Source: Streptomyces sp. NBC_00440
GTDB taxonomy: Bacteria; Actinomycetota; Actinomycetes; Streptomycetales; Streptomycetaceae
Length of the DNA: 64,000 bases
Direction of reading: 5' to 3'
Assembly (NCBI RefSeq): GCF_036014215.1
Contig: NZ_CP107921.1
Span: 2,179,501-2,243,500, forward strand
Part shown: positions 9,083 to 18,339 of the stretch, one piece after another
Layout of the letters: each line of letters opens with the position of its first letter
Position numbering within the stretch: position 1 is the stretch's first letter
Notes under the pieces: model-generated
What the model was told of the DNA's origin: nothing
The model's database searches: none
What the model saw: only the letters and a program-made list of their open reading frames with translations
Program-made: the position numbers and the translations under genes

Positions 9083-9976
9083 CTACCAGGTACGGGAAGG
9101 GGCGTGCGGGGGCGTGGCGGGCGCGGGCGCACCTCCCGGCCCGACCGCACCGCCGGGCGCACCTCCCGACCCGACCGCACCGCCGGCGTCCGGCTCCGGC
9201 ACGGCATCGGGCTCCCGAACGGCATCCGGCTCCGGCGCCGTCTCCCCCGTCAGATCGCGTGCCATCAGCGTCGCCCCCGCCACCGCGCCCGGCATGAGGA
9301 AGACCGCGACCAGCGGCACCAGGAAGCAGAGCGTCAGCGGGACCCCGAAGCCGAGGGTGAGCAGGCGGCGGCTCTTCAGCAGGGCCAGCCGCTCCCGGAA
9401 CTCCATACCGCGGCGTTGCAGCGCCACCGCCGTCAGCTCCTCGGCCAGGAAGAAGCCGGAGACACAGAAGCCGATCGCCGGGACGACGGTCTGGCCGACC
9501 ACCGGGAGGAAACCCGCGGCGAAGAGCAGGAGGCCGTAGAACGCCACCCGCACCAGGATGCGGACGCTGTCGCGCGCGGAGATCCACAGTTCGCGCCAGA
9601 GCGGGAGGCCGGATCCGGGGACATCGGCACCCTCCGACGTGTCGACCCGCTCGGAGAGCGCCTCGTAGAAGGGCTGGCCGACCAGCAGGGTCACGGCCGT
9701 GAACGAGACGACGGCGAGCAGCAGGGCCAGCGCCCAGAGCAGTACGGTCAGAAAGCCCCGGAGGAGTGCCGGCCAGGGCGTGCTCCAGGTGTCGGCGAAC
9801 GGTGTCGCCCAGGCGACGGCGTCATCCGCCCAGAACGCGAGCGCGACCAGCGCGGCCGCATACAGGACGAGCGTGATCAGCCCCGGCAGCAGCCCGAATC
9901 CGTACTGCCTGCCGCGCCCGCCGACCCAGCGCTGGCCCTTCACCAGATATCCGAAACCCGCCCCGAGATCACCCAT
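9083..9976 (-). CDS. EI24 domain-containing membrane protein
   Basis: A 297-residue integral membrane protein beginning MGDLGAGFGYLVKGQRWV. It has several hydrophobic helices (near residues 30-50, 75-105, 150-190 and 220-250) and conserved segments such as LVGQPFYEALSERVD and LPVVGQTVVPAIGFCVSGFFLAEE cut here into parts; these fit the EI24/CysZ-like family. CysZ relatives transport sulfate, but here the role is unknown. The C-terminal 50 residues are a low-complexity Pro-Asp-Gly-Ala tail with PDAVREPDAVPEPDA repeats. The start ATG 9976 is the first Met before the conserved block; the open frame continues far upstream but is antisense to the next gene. Confidence 0.75.
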   Translation of the reverse strand: MGDLGAGFGYLVKGQRWVGGRGRQYGFGLLPGLITLVLYAAALVALAFWADDAVAWATPFADTWSTPWPALLRGFLTVLLWALALLLAVVSFTAVTLLVGQPFYEALSERVDTSEGADVPGSGLPLWRELWISARDSVRILVRVAFYGLLLFAAGFLPVVGQTVVPAIGFCVSGFFLAEELTAVALQRRGMEFRERLALLKSRRLLTLGFGVPLTLCFLVPLVAVFLMPGAVAGATLMARDLTGETAPEPDAVREPDAVPEPDAGGAVGSGGAPGGAVGPGGAPAPATPPHAPSRTW

Positions 9977-10111
9977 GCGCCGCAGCCTATCGGGGGCCGC
10001 GGCGGCCGGGTCCCCCAGCGCCCGGCCCCGCTCCGGCAGGCCGGAACCGACCTGTTGGCGCAGGCCCATTGACGTTGCGCGCGTCACACCATTACGGTCA
10101 CGCCAGGATTT

Positions 10112-10135
10112 CGAACGAGTGACGAAATATCGAAC
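10112..10135. promoter_or_regulatory. Candidate operator 1 of the sugar-acid locus
   Basis: The motif CGAACGA-N8-ATATCGAAC lies 18 bases before the dehydratase start. The same two blocks with the same 8-base spacing recur at 12382-12405. An overlapping inverted repeat ATTTCG-N9-CGAAAT covers 10108-10128. The likely binder is the IclR regulator encoded at 18336-19106; this is inference. Confidence 0.55.
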
Positions 10136-10153
10136 ACGTCGGGGGCAACTGCC

Positions 10154-11311
10154 GTGCGCATCACCGGAATCAGCACCCATGTCGTCGGGACTCCCTGGCG
10201 CAACCTCACCTATGTGCAGGTCCACACCGACGAGGGCCTCACCGGTGTCGGCGAGACCAGGATGCTCGGGCGCACCGACGCGCTCGTCGGCTATCTGCGG
10301 GAGGCGGCGGCCAATCACATCGAGGGCTCGGACCCCTTCGCGCTCGAAGACCTGGTCCGGCGGATGAAGTACGGCGACTACGGGCGGGCGGGCGAGATCG
10401 TCATGTCCGGTATCGCCGTCGTCGAGATGGCCTGCTGGGACATCAAGGGCAAGGCGCTGGGCGTCCCCGTCTGGCAGTTGCTCGGCGGCCGGGTCACCGA
10501 CCGGGTGAAGGCGTACGCGAACGGCTGGTACACCACCGAGCGCACCCCCGAGGCCTACCACGAGGCCGCCCTCGGGGTGGTGGAGCGGGGCTACCGCGCC
10601 CTGAAGATCGACCCGTTCGGGACCGGGCACTACGAGCTGGACCAGGCGCAGACGAACTACTCGGTGTCGCTGATCGAGGCGGTGCGGGACGCGATCGGCC
10701 CGGAGACGGAGCTGATGCTGGAGATGCACGGGCGGTTCTCCCCGTCCACCGCGGTCCGGCTCGCCCGTGATCTCGCGCCGTTCAGGCCCGCGTGGCTGGA
10801 GGAACCGGTCCCGCCGGAGAACCTCAGAGCGCTGGAGAAGGTCGCGGCGAAGGTGGACATCCCCGTCGCGACCGGCGAACGCATCCACGACCGGACCGAG
10901 TTCCGGGAACTCTTCGCCTCGCAGGCGGCGGACATCATCCAGCCGGACGTCGGCCACATCGGCGGGATCCTGGAGACCCGCAAGCTCGCCGCGACGGCCG
11001 AGACGCACTACGTGCTGGTCGCCCCGCACAACGTGGGCGGCTCGGTGCTGACCGCGGCGACGCTCCAAGTGGCGGGCTGCACACCGAACTTCAAGATCCT
11101 CGAACACTTCAACGACTTCGCGGACGCCGGCATCAAGGCGGTCGTGAAAGGAGCGCCACAGGTCGTGGACGGCTACTTCGAACTGCCGGACGCGCCCGGC
11201 CTGGGTGTCGAGCTGGATGTGGACGCGGCCGCCGAATTCCCGCAGCAGCAGGCCAGGTTCGACCTGTGGGCCGACGGCTGGGAGAAGCGCTCGCCCGGGG
11301 CTGCCGGATGA
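10154..11311 (+). CDS. Mandelate racemase/muconate lactonizing enzyme family sugar-acid dehydratase
   Basis: A 385-residue enolase-superfamily enzyme, most like aldonate dehydratases that convert a sugar acid to a 2-keto-3-deoxy acid. Metal-ligand Glu residues are in LMLEMHGRFS, WLEEPVPPENL and ATGERIHDRTEF. The Asp of IIQPDVGHIGG and the His of APHNVGG fit the catalytic Asp-His dyad. The EMHGRFS segment resembles the galactonate/mannonate branch. It starts at GTG 10154 and ends with an ATGA overlap into the dehydrogenase gene, so the two are translationally coupled. The substrate cannot be fixed from the sequence. Confidence 0.85.
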   Translation: MRITGISTHVVGTPWRNLTYVQVHTDEGLTGVGETRMLGRTDALVGYLREAAANHIEGSDPFALEDLVRRMKYGDYGRAGEIVMSGIAVVEMACWDIKGKALGVPVWQLLGGRVTDRVKAYANGWYTTERTPEAYHEAALGVVERGYRALKIDPFGTGHYELDQAQTNYSVSLIEAVRDAIGPETELMLEMHGRFSPSTAVRLARDLAPFRPAWLEEPVPPENLRALEKVAAKVDIPVATGERIHDRTEFRELFASQAADIIQPDVGHIGGILETRKLAATAETHYVLVAPHNVGGSVLTAATLQVAGCTPNFKILEHFNDFADAGIKAVVKGAPQVVDGYFELPDAPGLGVELDVDAAAEFPQQQARFDLWADGWEKRSPGAAG

Positions 11312-12327
11312 GCGGCGGCAGCCGTGCCGTCGTGGTCGACGCCCCGGGTGTGGTCCGGCTGGTGAGCGGCGACCGGCCGGAACCCGGGCCGGGCGAGGTC
11401 CGGATCCAGGTGGCGGCCGCCGGGATCTGCATGAGCGACCGCGAGGTGTACGACGGCCGGCGCGACCCGGCCCATGTCCGCTACCCGGTCACGCCAGGCC
11501 ATGAGTGGTCGGGGACCGTCGACGCCGTGGGCGAAGGGGTGGACCCCGCCCTCACCGGGCGCCCCGCGGTGGCCGAGGGCTTCCGGGCGTGCGGGACGTG
11601 CGAACGCTGCCGGGCCGGCGAGACCTCGCTCTGCGGCGCCGGGTACGAGGAGACCGGCTTCACCTGCCCCGGGGCGTTCGCCGACCATCTCCTCGTCCCC
11701 GCCCGGCTGTTGCATCCGCTCGCGGACGGTGCGGACCTGCGCGCCGCAGCGCTGCTCGAACCGGCCGCCGTGGTGGCCGCTGCGGTACGGGCCGGGCGGC
11801 CCGAGCCCGGCGAACGGATCGCCGTCGTCGGCGCCGGCACCCTCGGACTGCTCGCCGTACAGCTCATCGCCGCGGCCTCCCCCGCCGTACTCACCGTCAT
11901 CGACCCGCGCACCGGACGGGCCAGCCAGGCAGCGGATCTCGGAGCGAGCGAGGTGTGCACCCCGGCCGAATCGGTGTCCGTGCGCGGCAGTTACGACCTG
12001 GTGGTGGAGACCGCGGGGGCGCCCACCACCGCCGCCGACTCCTGTCTCCTCGCGCGGCGCGGCGGCCGGGTGGTACTCACCGGGATGTTCGCCCCGGGCG
12101 CCACCGGAATCGACCCGGTGCATCTGGCGGTCAGCCAGCTCACCGTGCGGAGCGTCTTCGGCGCGCCGTCCGCCGCCTGGTCCTTCGCCGTACGGGCGTT
12201 CACCGCGGGGATCCTCGATCCGGGGCCGCTGATCACCCATGAATTCCCGCTGGAACGGTACGCCGAAGCCGTCGCACTCGTCGGAGGCGGCGGCCCGGAG
12301 ACCGGGAAGGTGCTGCTGCGCCCATGA
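11308..12327 (+). CDS. Zinc-dependent medium-chain alcohol/sugar dehydrogenase
   Basis: A 339-residue MDR-family dehydrogenase. Catalytic zinc ligands are the Cys of AAAGICMSDREVYDG and the His of TPGHEWSG. The structural-zinc loop reads CGTCERCRAGETSLC. The Rossmann signature is VVGAGTLGLLAVQL. Such enzymes oxidise sugar or polyol hydroxyls with NAD(P). Its overlap with the dehydratase gene suggests that it feeds the same pathway, for example oxidising a sugar to a lactone that the SMP-30 enzyme at 17491 then opens. It begins at ATG 11308 inside the previous stop. Confidence 0.87.
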   Translation: MSGGSRAVVVDAPGVVRLVSGDRPEPGPGEVRIQVAAAGICMSDREVYDGRRDPAHVRYPVTPGHEWSGTVDAVGEGVDPALTGRPAVAEGFRACGTCERCRAGETSLCGAGYEETGFTCPGAFADHLLVPARLLHPLADGADLRAAALLEPAAVVAAAVRAGRPEPGERIAVVGAGTLGLLAVQLIAAASPAVLTVIDPRTGRASQAADLGASEVCTPAESVSVRGSYDLVVETAGAPTTAADSCLLARRGGRVVLTGMFAPGATGIDPVHLAVSQLTVRSVFGAPSAAWSFAVRAFTAGILDPGPLITHEFPLERYAEAVALVGGGGPETGKVLLRP

Positions 12328-12381
12328 GCCGAGCCGGTCCGCGGCAGCGGACCCTGCCCGGTCTTCCCACGCCCAGCAATC

Positions 12382-12405
12382 CGAACGACGTTCGGTATAT
12401 CGAAC
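12382..12405. promoter_or_regulatory. Candidate operator 2 of the sugar-acid locus
   Basis: A second copy of CGAACGA-N8-ATATCGAAC, spaced exactly as at 10112-10135. It also forms two nested palindromes, CCGAAC-GAC-GTTCGG at 12381-12395 and GTTCG-N6-CGAAC at 12390-12405. It lies between the dehydrogenase stop and the GTG start at 12465, so it marks a second promoter for the U32-like gene and the ABC importer. Confidence 0.6.
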
Positions 12406-12464
12406 CAACTCTGCCGGTGCCCACCCCCATCGGACCCGGCCCCCAGTATGCGAGGAACCCGCCT

Positions 12465-13511
12465 GTGACCGACGTATCAGCCCCTGTCCCCCGCCGCCCC
12501 GGCGAACGGGCGCTCACCGCGCTCGGCCTCGCCGCACCCGCGGCCGATCCGGCCGACGCCTCACCGCGCCGCTTCCCCGACGGCGGCTCCTGGCGCACCG
12601 AAGTCCCGTCCGTCGAGGGCCCGGAGGCGCTCGGTGTCGTACTCGACGAGTCCGCCAGGCTGGGTGTTCCGGTCCACCGCATCAGCCAGGGCAGCGGCGT
12701 CTGGATGCTCACGGACTCCGAGATCGGCGAGATGGTGGCCGCCTGCGCGGAGCGCTCCGTCGAGCTGTGTCTGTTCACCGGGCCGCGCGGCACCTGGGAC
12801 ATCGGCGCCGCCACCCGGACGGAGTCGGGCGGCGCCGGGCTCCGGGCCCGGGGCCACGACGCCGTCGCCGGGTCGCTCGAAGACGCCGTGCGCGCCACCG
12901 AACTGGGCGTGAAATGCCTGCTCGTCGCCGACGAGGGAGTGCTCTGGTCGCTGCACAGGCTCCGTACCGCGGGTGTGCTCCCCGCCGACACCACCTTCAA
13001 GGTCTCGGCGCTGATCGGCCCGGTGAACCCTGCTTCGTACGCGGTGTTCGAGCAGTTGGGCGCCGACTCCGTCAACATCCCGTCCGACCTCACCCTGGCC
13101 CACTTCACCGAGATCCGGCGGGTCTGCGCCGCCCCGATGGACCTCTACATCGAGGCACCCGACGACCTGGGCGGCTACGTCCGGATGTACGAGGCGGCCG
13201 AGCTGATCCGGCGCGGCGCCCCGATCTATCTGAAGTTCGGCCTGTCGAAGTCACCCGGTATCTACCCGTACGGCGCCCAGCTGCGCGACCACACCCTCAA
13301 CACCGCCCGTGAGCGGGTCAGGCGCGGCAGGCTCGCCCTCGATCTGCTCGCCAGGCACGGCGCCGACGGCGGTATGTCGCCGCTCGGCTCGCGACTGCCG
13401 GGGCCCCTCAGCCGCTTCACGGTCCCGTCGCCACCGGCCGCCGCGCCCGCCCCCGAGAACCCCTCCGCCAAGCACCCCTCCCCCGCGAATCCCTCCCCCG
13501 AGAAGGACTGA
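12465..13511 (+). CDS. U32-peptidase-like TIM-barrel protein
   Basis: A 348-residue protein that resembles proteins often named U32 family peptidase, with alternating strand and helix segments such as [37 protein letters not shown] and [14 protein letters not shown]. No classical protease motif is evident. The Lys in IYLKFGLSK or in TFKVSAL could in principle serve Schiff-base chemistry, so an aldolase-like role is possible; this is speculation. GTG 12465, preceded by GAGG, is preferred. An ATG at 12324 would run the coding region through a palindromic operator and a Pro-rich stretch. The Pro-rich C-terminal tail looks disordered. It overlaps the binding-protein gene by one base. Confidence 0.6.
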   Translation: MTDVSAPVPRRPGERALTALGLAAPAADPADASPRRFPDGGSWRTEVPSVEGPEALGVVLDESARLGVPVHRISQGSGVWMLTDSEIGEMVAACAERSVELCLFTGPRGTWDIGAATRTESGGAGLRARGHDAVAGSLEDAVRATELGVKCLLVADEGVLWSLHRLRTAGVLPADTTFKVSALIGPVNPASYAVFEQLGADSVNIPSDLTLAHFTEIRRVCAAPMDLYIEAPDDLGGYVRMYEAAELIRRGAPIYLKFGLSKSPGIYPYGAQLRDHTLNTARERVRRGRLALDLLARHGADGGMSPLGSRLPGPLSRFTVPSPPAAAPAPENPSAKHPSPANPSPEKD

Positions 13512-14626
13512 TGACCGCCATGCGCCACACCCGCCGTGCCGCGTTCACCCTCGTCGCCGGATCCCTGGCCCTCGCTCTCACCGCCTGCGGGCAGAGCAGC
13601 GACGGCGGCAGCAAGGAGACCAAGAGCGGCGGCAAGGGCTCCACCATCGGTATCGCCATGCCCACCAAGTCCTCCGAGCGCTGGATCGCCGACGGCAGCA
13701 ACATGGTCAAGCAGTTCAAGGCCCTGGGCTACAAGACGGATCTCCAGTACGGCGAGGACGACGTCGACCACCAGGTGTCACAGATCGAGAACATGATCAC
13801 CAAGGGTGCGGACGTGCTGGTGATCGCGGCCATCGACGGCAAGGCGCTCACCGACGTCCTCCAGCAGGCCGCCGACCAGCACATCAGGGTGATCTCCTAC
13901 GACCGGCTGATCCTCGGCACCCCGAACGTCGACTACTACGCCTCCTTCGACAACGAGAAGGTGGGCGTGCTCCAGGCCAACTACCTCATCGACAAACTGG
14001 GCCTCAGGAACGGCAAGAAGGGCCCCTTCAACATCGAGCTGTTCGCCGGCTCGCCCGACGACAACAACACCCGCTACTTCTTCGACGGCTCGATGAAGAC
14101 CCTCAAGCCGTTCATCGACAAGAAGCAACTCGTCGTGCGGAGCGGACAGACCAGGCTCGACCAGCTGACCACCCTGCGCTGGGACGGTGCCACCGCCCAG
14201 AAGCGGATGGACGACCTGCTCACCAAGTCGTACTCGTCCGCACGGGTCGACGCGGTCCTCTCGCCGTACGACGGGATATCCATCGGCGTCCTGTCCTCGC
14301 TGAAGTCGGACGGATACGGGACACCCGCCAAGCCGTACCCGGTGGTCACCGGGTCGGACGCCGAGGTGGCATCGGTGAAGTCGATCATCGCGGGCCAGCA
14401 GACCCAGACCGTCTACAAGGACACCAGGGCGCTCGCCAAACAGGCCGTGCAGATGGCCGACGCCATGCTCAACAAGAAGAAGCCGCAGGTGAACGACGTC
14501 ACCACCTACAACAACGGGAAGAAGGTCGTCCCTGCCTACCTCCTCAAGCCGGTGAGCGTCGACAGGTCCAACTACCGCGCCGAGCTGGTGGATTCGGGGT
14601 ACATCAAGGCGAGTGATCTGAAGTGA
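13511..14626 (+). CDS. chvE: Multiple-monosaccharide ABC importer, substrate-binding lipoprotein (ChvE-like)
   Basis: A 371-residue periplasmic-binding-type lipoprotein. The signal peptide ends in the lipobox LTAC at Cys26, followed by a Ser/Gly/Lys linker. The mature part starts [18 protein letters not shown] and contains [16 protein letters not shown] and [12 protein letters not shown], matching the ChvE/xylose-binding class of pentose- and hexose-binding proteins. It delivers monosaccharides to the MmsA/MmsB components encoded directly downstream. It starts at ATG 13511, one base into the upstream stop; ATG 13520 is an alternative. Confidence 0.9.
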   Translation: MTAMRHTRRAAFTLVAGSLALALTACGQSSDGGSKETKSGGKGSTIGIAMPTKSSERWIADGSNMVKQFKALGYKTDLQYGEDDVDHQVSQIENMITKGADVLVIAAIDGKALTDVLQQAADQHIRVISYDRLILGTPNVDYYASFDNEKVGVLQANYLIDKLGLRNGKKGPFNIELFAGSPDDNNTRYFFDGSMKTLKPFIDKKQLVVRSGQTRLDQLTTLRWDGATAQKRMDDLLTKSYSSARVDAVLSPYDGISIGVLSSLKSDGYGTPAKPYPVVTGSDAEVASVKSIIAGQQTQTVYKDTRALAKQAVQMADAMLNKKKPQVNDVTTYNNGKKVVPAYLLKPVSVDRSNYRAELVDSGYIKASDLK

Positions 14627-16233
14627 CCGGCGGCAGGCAGGTGCCCGGGCCAGGCACAGCGGTGCCCGGGAACGGCGCAGTGGTGGCCGGGACACACACC
14701 CCGGTGCTGGAGATGCGCTCGATCGTCAAGACGTTTCCCGGCGTCCGAGCCCTCTCCGACGTCTCACTGACCGTCGCCGAGGGCGAGGTGCACGCCATCT
14801 GCGGCGAGAACGGCGCGGGCAAGTCGACCCTGATGAAGGTCCTCAGCGGGGTTCATCCGCACGGGAGTTACGAGGGGGACATCCTCTTCCGCGGCGAGGG
14901 CTGCGCCTTCAAGGACATCAGGGCCAGCGAGGCGCGAGGCATCGTCATCATCCACCAGGAGCTGGCGCTCATCCCGTATCTCTCGATCGCCGAGAACATC
15001 TTCCTGGGCAACGAGCACGCCACCCGCGGTGTCATCAGCTGGAACGAGACGCTGAAACACGCGGCGGAGCTGCTGCGGCGGGTCGGTCTCCATGAGCATC
15101 CGCAGACCCGGGTGGCGGACATCGGGGTCGGCAAGCAGCAGCTCGTGGAGATCGCCAAGGCGCTCTCCAAAGAGGTGGAACTCCTCATCCTGGACGAGCC
15201 GACCGCCGCACTGAACGACGAGGACTCGGCGCAACTCCTGCGGCTCATACTGGAGTTGAAGAGCCAGGGCATCACCTCGATCATCATCTCGCACAAACTC
15301 AACGAGATCTCCGCGGTCGCCGACTCCGTCACCATCATCCGGGACGGCCGCACCATCGAGACCCTCGATGTGAAGGCCCCGGAGATGACCGAGGACCGCA
15401 TCATCCGGGGCATGGTCGGCCGCGACCTCGACCACCGCTTCCCCGAGCGCACCCCCTACGCGGGCGATCCGGGCGCGCACCCGGCGCTCGAAGTGCGGGG
15501 TTGGACCGCGCACCACCCCATCGACCAGCAGCGCAAGGTGGTCGACGACGTATCGCTTCAGGTGCGCAGGGGTGAGATCGTCGGCATCGCCGGACTGATG
15601 GGCGCGGGCCGCACCGAGCTGGCGATGAGCCTCTTCGGGCGGTCGTACGGGCGCGGCATCAGCGGGACCGTGCTGAAGGACGGCAAGGAGATCCGTACCA
15701 GGACCGTGCCCGAGGCGGTCCGGCACGGCATCGCCTATGTCACCGAGGACCGCAAGCAGTACGGGCTCAATCTCATCGACACCATCAGCCGCAACATCAC
15801 CATGGGCGCGCTGCCGAAGGTCTCCCGCCACGGTGTGGTCGACGAGCACCGGGAGACCCGGGTCGCCGAGTCGTACCGCAGGTCCATGAACATCAAGGCT
15901 CCGACCGTCTTCGAGCAGGTCGGACGGTTGTCCGGCGGGAACCAGCAGAAGGTCGTCCTGAGCAAGTGGATCTTCGCGGGTCCTGATGTGCTCATCCTCG
16001 ACGAGCCGACGCGCGGTATCGACGTCGGTGCCAAGTACGAGATCTACACCGTCATCGACCAGCTCGCCGCCGAAGGCAGAGCCGTCATCTTCATCTCGTC
16101 CGAACTCCCCGAACTGCTGGGCATGTGCGACCGCATCTACACGATGGCGGCCGGCCGGCTCACCGGTGAGGTCGCGCGGGCGGAAGCGGACCAGGAAGTG
16201 CTGATGCGCCACATGACCACGGACAAGAGGTAA
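14623..16233 (+). CDS. mmsA: Multiple-monosaccharide ABC importer, ATP-binding protein
   Basis: A 536-residue protein with two ABC cassettes, typical of sugar importers of the Rbs/Xyl/Mgl class. The first cassette has Walker [10 protein letters not shown] at residues 61-69 and Walker [12 protein letters not shown]. The second has a degenerate P-loop, [10 protein letters not shown], with signature LSGGNQQKV and Walker [13 protein letters not shown]. It energises uptake of the sugar bound by the upstream lipoprotein. It starts at GTG 14623, overlapping the upstream stop by 4 bases. The first 25 residues are Gly/Pro-rich and poorly conserved. Confidence 0.93.
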   Translation: MTGGRQVPGPGTAVPGNGAVVAGTHTPVLEMRSIVKTFPGVRALSDVSLTVAEGEVHAICGENGAGKSTLMKVLSGVHPHGSYEGDILFRGEGCAFKDIRASEARGIVIIHQELALIPYLSIAENIFLGNEHATRGVISWNETLKHAAELLRRVGLHEHPQTRVADIGVGKQQLVEIAKALSKEVELLILDEPTAALNDEDSAQLLRLILELKSQGITSIIISHKLNEISAVADSVTIIRDGRTIETLDVKAPEMTEDRIIRGMVGRDLDHRFPERTPYAGDPGAHPALEVRGWTAHHPIDQQRKVVDDVSLQVRRGEIVGIAGLMGAGRTELAMSLFGRSYGRGISGTVLKDGKEIRTRTVPEAVRHGIAYVTEDRKQYGLNLIDTISRNITMGALPKVSRHGVVDEHRETRVAESYRRSMNIKAPTVFEQVGRLSGGNQQKVVLSKWIFAGPDVLILDEPTRGIDVGAKYEIYTVIDQLAAEGRAVIFISSELPELLGMCDRIYTMAAGRLTGEVARAEADQEVLMRHMTTDKR

Positions 16234-16238
16234 CCGCC

Positions 16239-17474
16239 ATGGGCCCGGTCACCACCGACACCCCGAAGGGCGCCCCACCGGCGCCGAACCCGCCGCGCTC
16301 CGCCACCGGAGCCCTCCTGATGGACGCCGTACGCCGCAACATGCGCCAGTACGGGATGCTGATCGCGCTCGGCCTGATCGTCGTCCTGTTCCAGATCTGG
16401 ACCGGCGGCGTACTGCTCAAGCCGAACAACGTCACCAACCTCGTCCTCCAGAACAGCTACATCCTGGTGCTGGCCATCGGCATGATGATCGTCATCATCG
16501 CGGGCCATATCGATCTGTCCGTCGGCTCCCTGGCGGCGTTCGTCTCCGCGGCCGGCGCCGTGATGATGGTCCAGCACAAGGTCCCCTGGGTGCTCGCGCT
16601 GGTCGTCGCCCTTCTCATCGGCGTGGTCGCGGGGGCCTGGCAGGGCTTCTGGATCGCGTACGTGGGGATACCGTCCTTCATCGTCACGCTCGCCGGGATG
16701 CTGATCTTCCGGGGCGCGACCCAGATCCTGCTCGGCTCGCAGTCGCTCAGCCCGTTTCCCGAGGGGTTCCAGAAGATCGCCACCGGCTATCTGCCCGCGG
16801 TGGGACCGGACACGAACTACCACAACCTCACGCTCCTGCTGGGACTTGTGCTGATCGCGGTCGTGCTGGTGCAGGAGCTGCGCTCGCGTCGCCGTGAGAA
16901 GGCGTACGGACTCGACATCCTCCCGCGCGGACTCTTCGTCACCAAGTGCGTGGCGATGGTCGCCGCCGTGGTGGCCTTCACCATGACCCTGGCGAGCTAC
17001 CGCGGTGTGCCGGTGGTGCTGCTGGTGCTGGGCGGCCTGCTCATCGGCCTCGGCTTCGTGATGCGCAACGCGGTCATCGGGCGACATGTGTACGCGCTCG
17101 GCGGCAACCGCCCCGCGGCCAAACTGTCCGGCGTCAAGGACAAGCGGGTGACCTTCCTGGTCTTCGTGAACATGGGCCTGCTGGCGGCACTGGCGGGCAT
17201 CGTCTTCGCGGCCCGCCTCAACGCGGGCACCCCCAACGCCGGCATCAACTTCGAACTGGAGGCCATCGCCGCGTCGTTCATCGGTGGTGCCTCGATGAGC
17301 GGCGGTGTCGGCACGGTTCTCGGTGCGGTCATCGGCGGTCTGGTGCTCGGCGTGCTCAACAACGGCATGTCTCTTGTGGGCATCGGCAGCGACTACCAGC
17401 AGGTCATCAAGGGCCTGGTGCTGCTGGCCGCGGTCGGCTTCGATGTCTACAACAAGCGCCGGGTCGGTTCGTAA
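16239..17474 (+). CDS. mmsB: Multiple-monosaccharide ABC importer, permease
   Basis: A 411-residue polytopic membrane protein of the branched RbsC/XylH permease type, with about ten hydrophobic segments. Diagnostic pieces are VIIAGHIDLSVGSLAAFV near residue 85 and IAASFIGGASMSGGVGTVLGA near residue 345. It forms the membrane channel for the sugar importer. It begins 5 bases after mmsA. The next gene is convergent, so this ends the + strand operon. Confidence 0.93.
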   Translation: MGPVTTDTPKGAPPAPNPPRSATGALLMDAVRRNMRQYGMLIALGLIVVLFQIWTGGVLLKPNNVTNLVLQNSYILVLAIGMMIVIIAGHIDLSVGSLAAFVSAAGAVMMVQHKVPWVLALVVALLIGVVAGAWQGFWIAYVGIPSFIVTLAGMLIFRGATQILLGSQSLSPFPEGFQKIATGYLPAVGPDTNYHNLTLLLGLVLIAVVLVQELRSRRREKAYGLDILPRGLFVTKCVAMVAAVVAFTMTLASYRGVPVVLLVLGGLLIGLGFVMRNAVIGRHVYALGGNRPAAKLSGVKDKRVTFLVFVNMGLLAALAGIVFAARLNAGTPNAGINFELEAIAASFIGGASMSGGVGTVLGAVIGGLVLGVLNNGMSLVGIGSDYQQVIKGLVLLAAVGFDVYNKRRVGS

Positions 17475-17490
17475 CCCCTTTACCCGCAGC

Positions 17491-18339
17491 TCAGCCCGCG
17501 AAGGGCGGCTGCGGCAGGCCCTGGCCCGCACCCGGGACGACCAGCAGTGAGCCGGAGAGCGGGTGCGGGGCGGTGAGTCCGCCGCGGGCCGTGCTGATGT
17601 AGAGGTCGCGCAGCTCCCGGCCGCCGAACGCACAGGCGGTGGGGCGCTGTACGGCCAGGGCGACGGTACGGTCCAGGGCGCCGGCCGGGGTGTAGCGGCG
17701 GACGGCCGCGCCGTCCCAGAGCGCCACCCAGACACAGCCGTCCGCGTCGACGGTGAGCCCGTCCGGGAAACCGGCGCCGGGCTCGACGGTGGCGAACACC
17801 CTGCGGTTGTGGGGCAGTTCGCCGTCGAAGTCGAAGACGTCGATGCGGCGGGTGGGCGTGTCGACGTAGTACATGAGCGAGCCGTCCGGGCTCCAGCCGG
17901 TGCCGTTGGAGACGCCGACGGCCAGGGTGCCGGAGACGGCGCCGTCCGGGGCGATCCGGCTCAGTGTGCCGCCACCGGGGTCGTCTTCCGCGTACCGCAT
18001 GGTCCCGGCCCAGAGTGCGCCGTCGGGGGCTACCGCCGCGTCGTTGGCCCGTCTCCCCGGCACCGGGTCGTGCACCAGCCAGGAGAAGGCGCCGCCCCCG
18101 GGCGCGTAGAGCCCCACGCCGTCCCGGAGGTTGACCACAAGACCGCCGCCGGCGCGCGGCTTCGCGGCGCCGACGTGCTGTTCGGTGACCTGGACCGTGC
18201 GGCGGCCGGTCGCCGGGTCGTAGGTGTGGACGCGCGCGGAGAGAATGTCCACCCAGATCAGCCGGCCGGCCGCCGGGTCCCAGGTGGGGCCCTCGCCGAG
18301 CGCGGCCCGCTCCCGTACCGCCACGTCCGGACGGTTCAC
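17491..18339 (-). CDS. SMP-30/gluconolactonase family lactonase
   Basis: A 282-residue six-bladed beta-propeller hydrolase that opens sugar lactones such as glucono- or galactono-lactone. Conserved motifs include LGEGPTWDPAAGRLIWVDI at the N-terminus, RANDAAVAPDGALWAGTM, VSNGTGWSPDGSLMYYVDT and FPDGLTVDADGCVWVAL, which contribute the metal ligands Glu, Asn and Asp. It overlaps the iclR stop by 4 bases and so belongs to that transcript. Together with the dehydrogenase and dehydratase genes it would complete the oxidative route from sugar to 2-keto-3-deoxy acid. Confidence 0.9.
   Translation of the reverse strand: MNRPDVAVRERAALGEGPTWDPAAGRLIWVDILSARVHTYDPATGRRTVQVTEQHVGAAKPRAGGGLVVNLRDGVGLYAPGGGAFSWLVHDPVPGRRANDAAVAPDGALWAGTMRYAEDDPGGGTLSRIAPDGAVSGTLAVGVSNGTGWSPDGSLMYYVDTPTRRIDVFDFDGELPHNRRVFATVEPGAGFPDGLTVDADGCVWVALWDGAAVRRYTPAGALDRTVALAVQRPTACAFGGRELRDLYISTARGGLTAPHPLSGSLLVVPGAGQGLPQPPFAG

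Noticed and set aside
9977..11107. Upstream extension of the EI24 gene frame
   Set aside because: It is antisense to the dehydratase gene and carries no membrane or family features; the real start is ATG 9976.
12324..12464. Earlier ATG start for the U32-like protein
   Set aside because: It would place the palindromic operator inside coding sequence and add a Pro-rich stretch. The GTG at 12465 has a ribosome site and follows the promoter.
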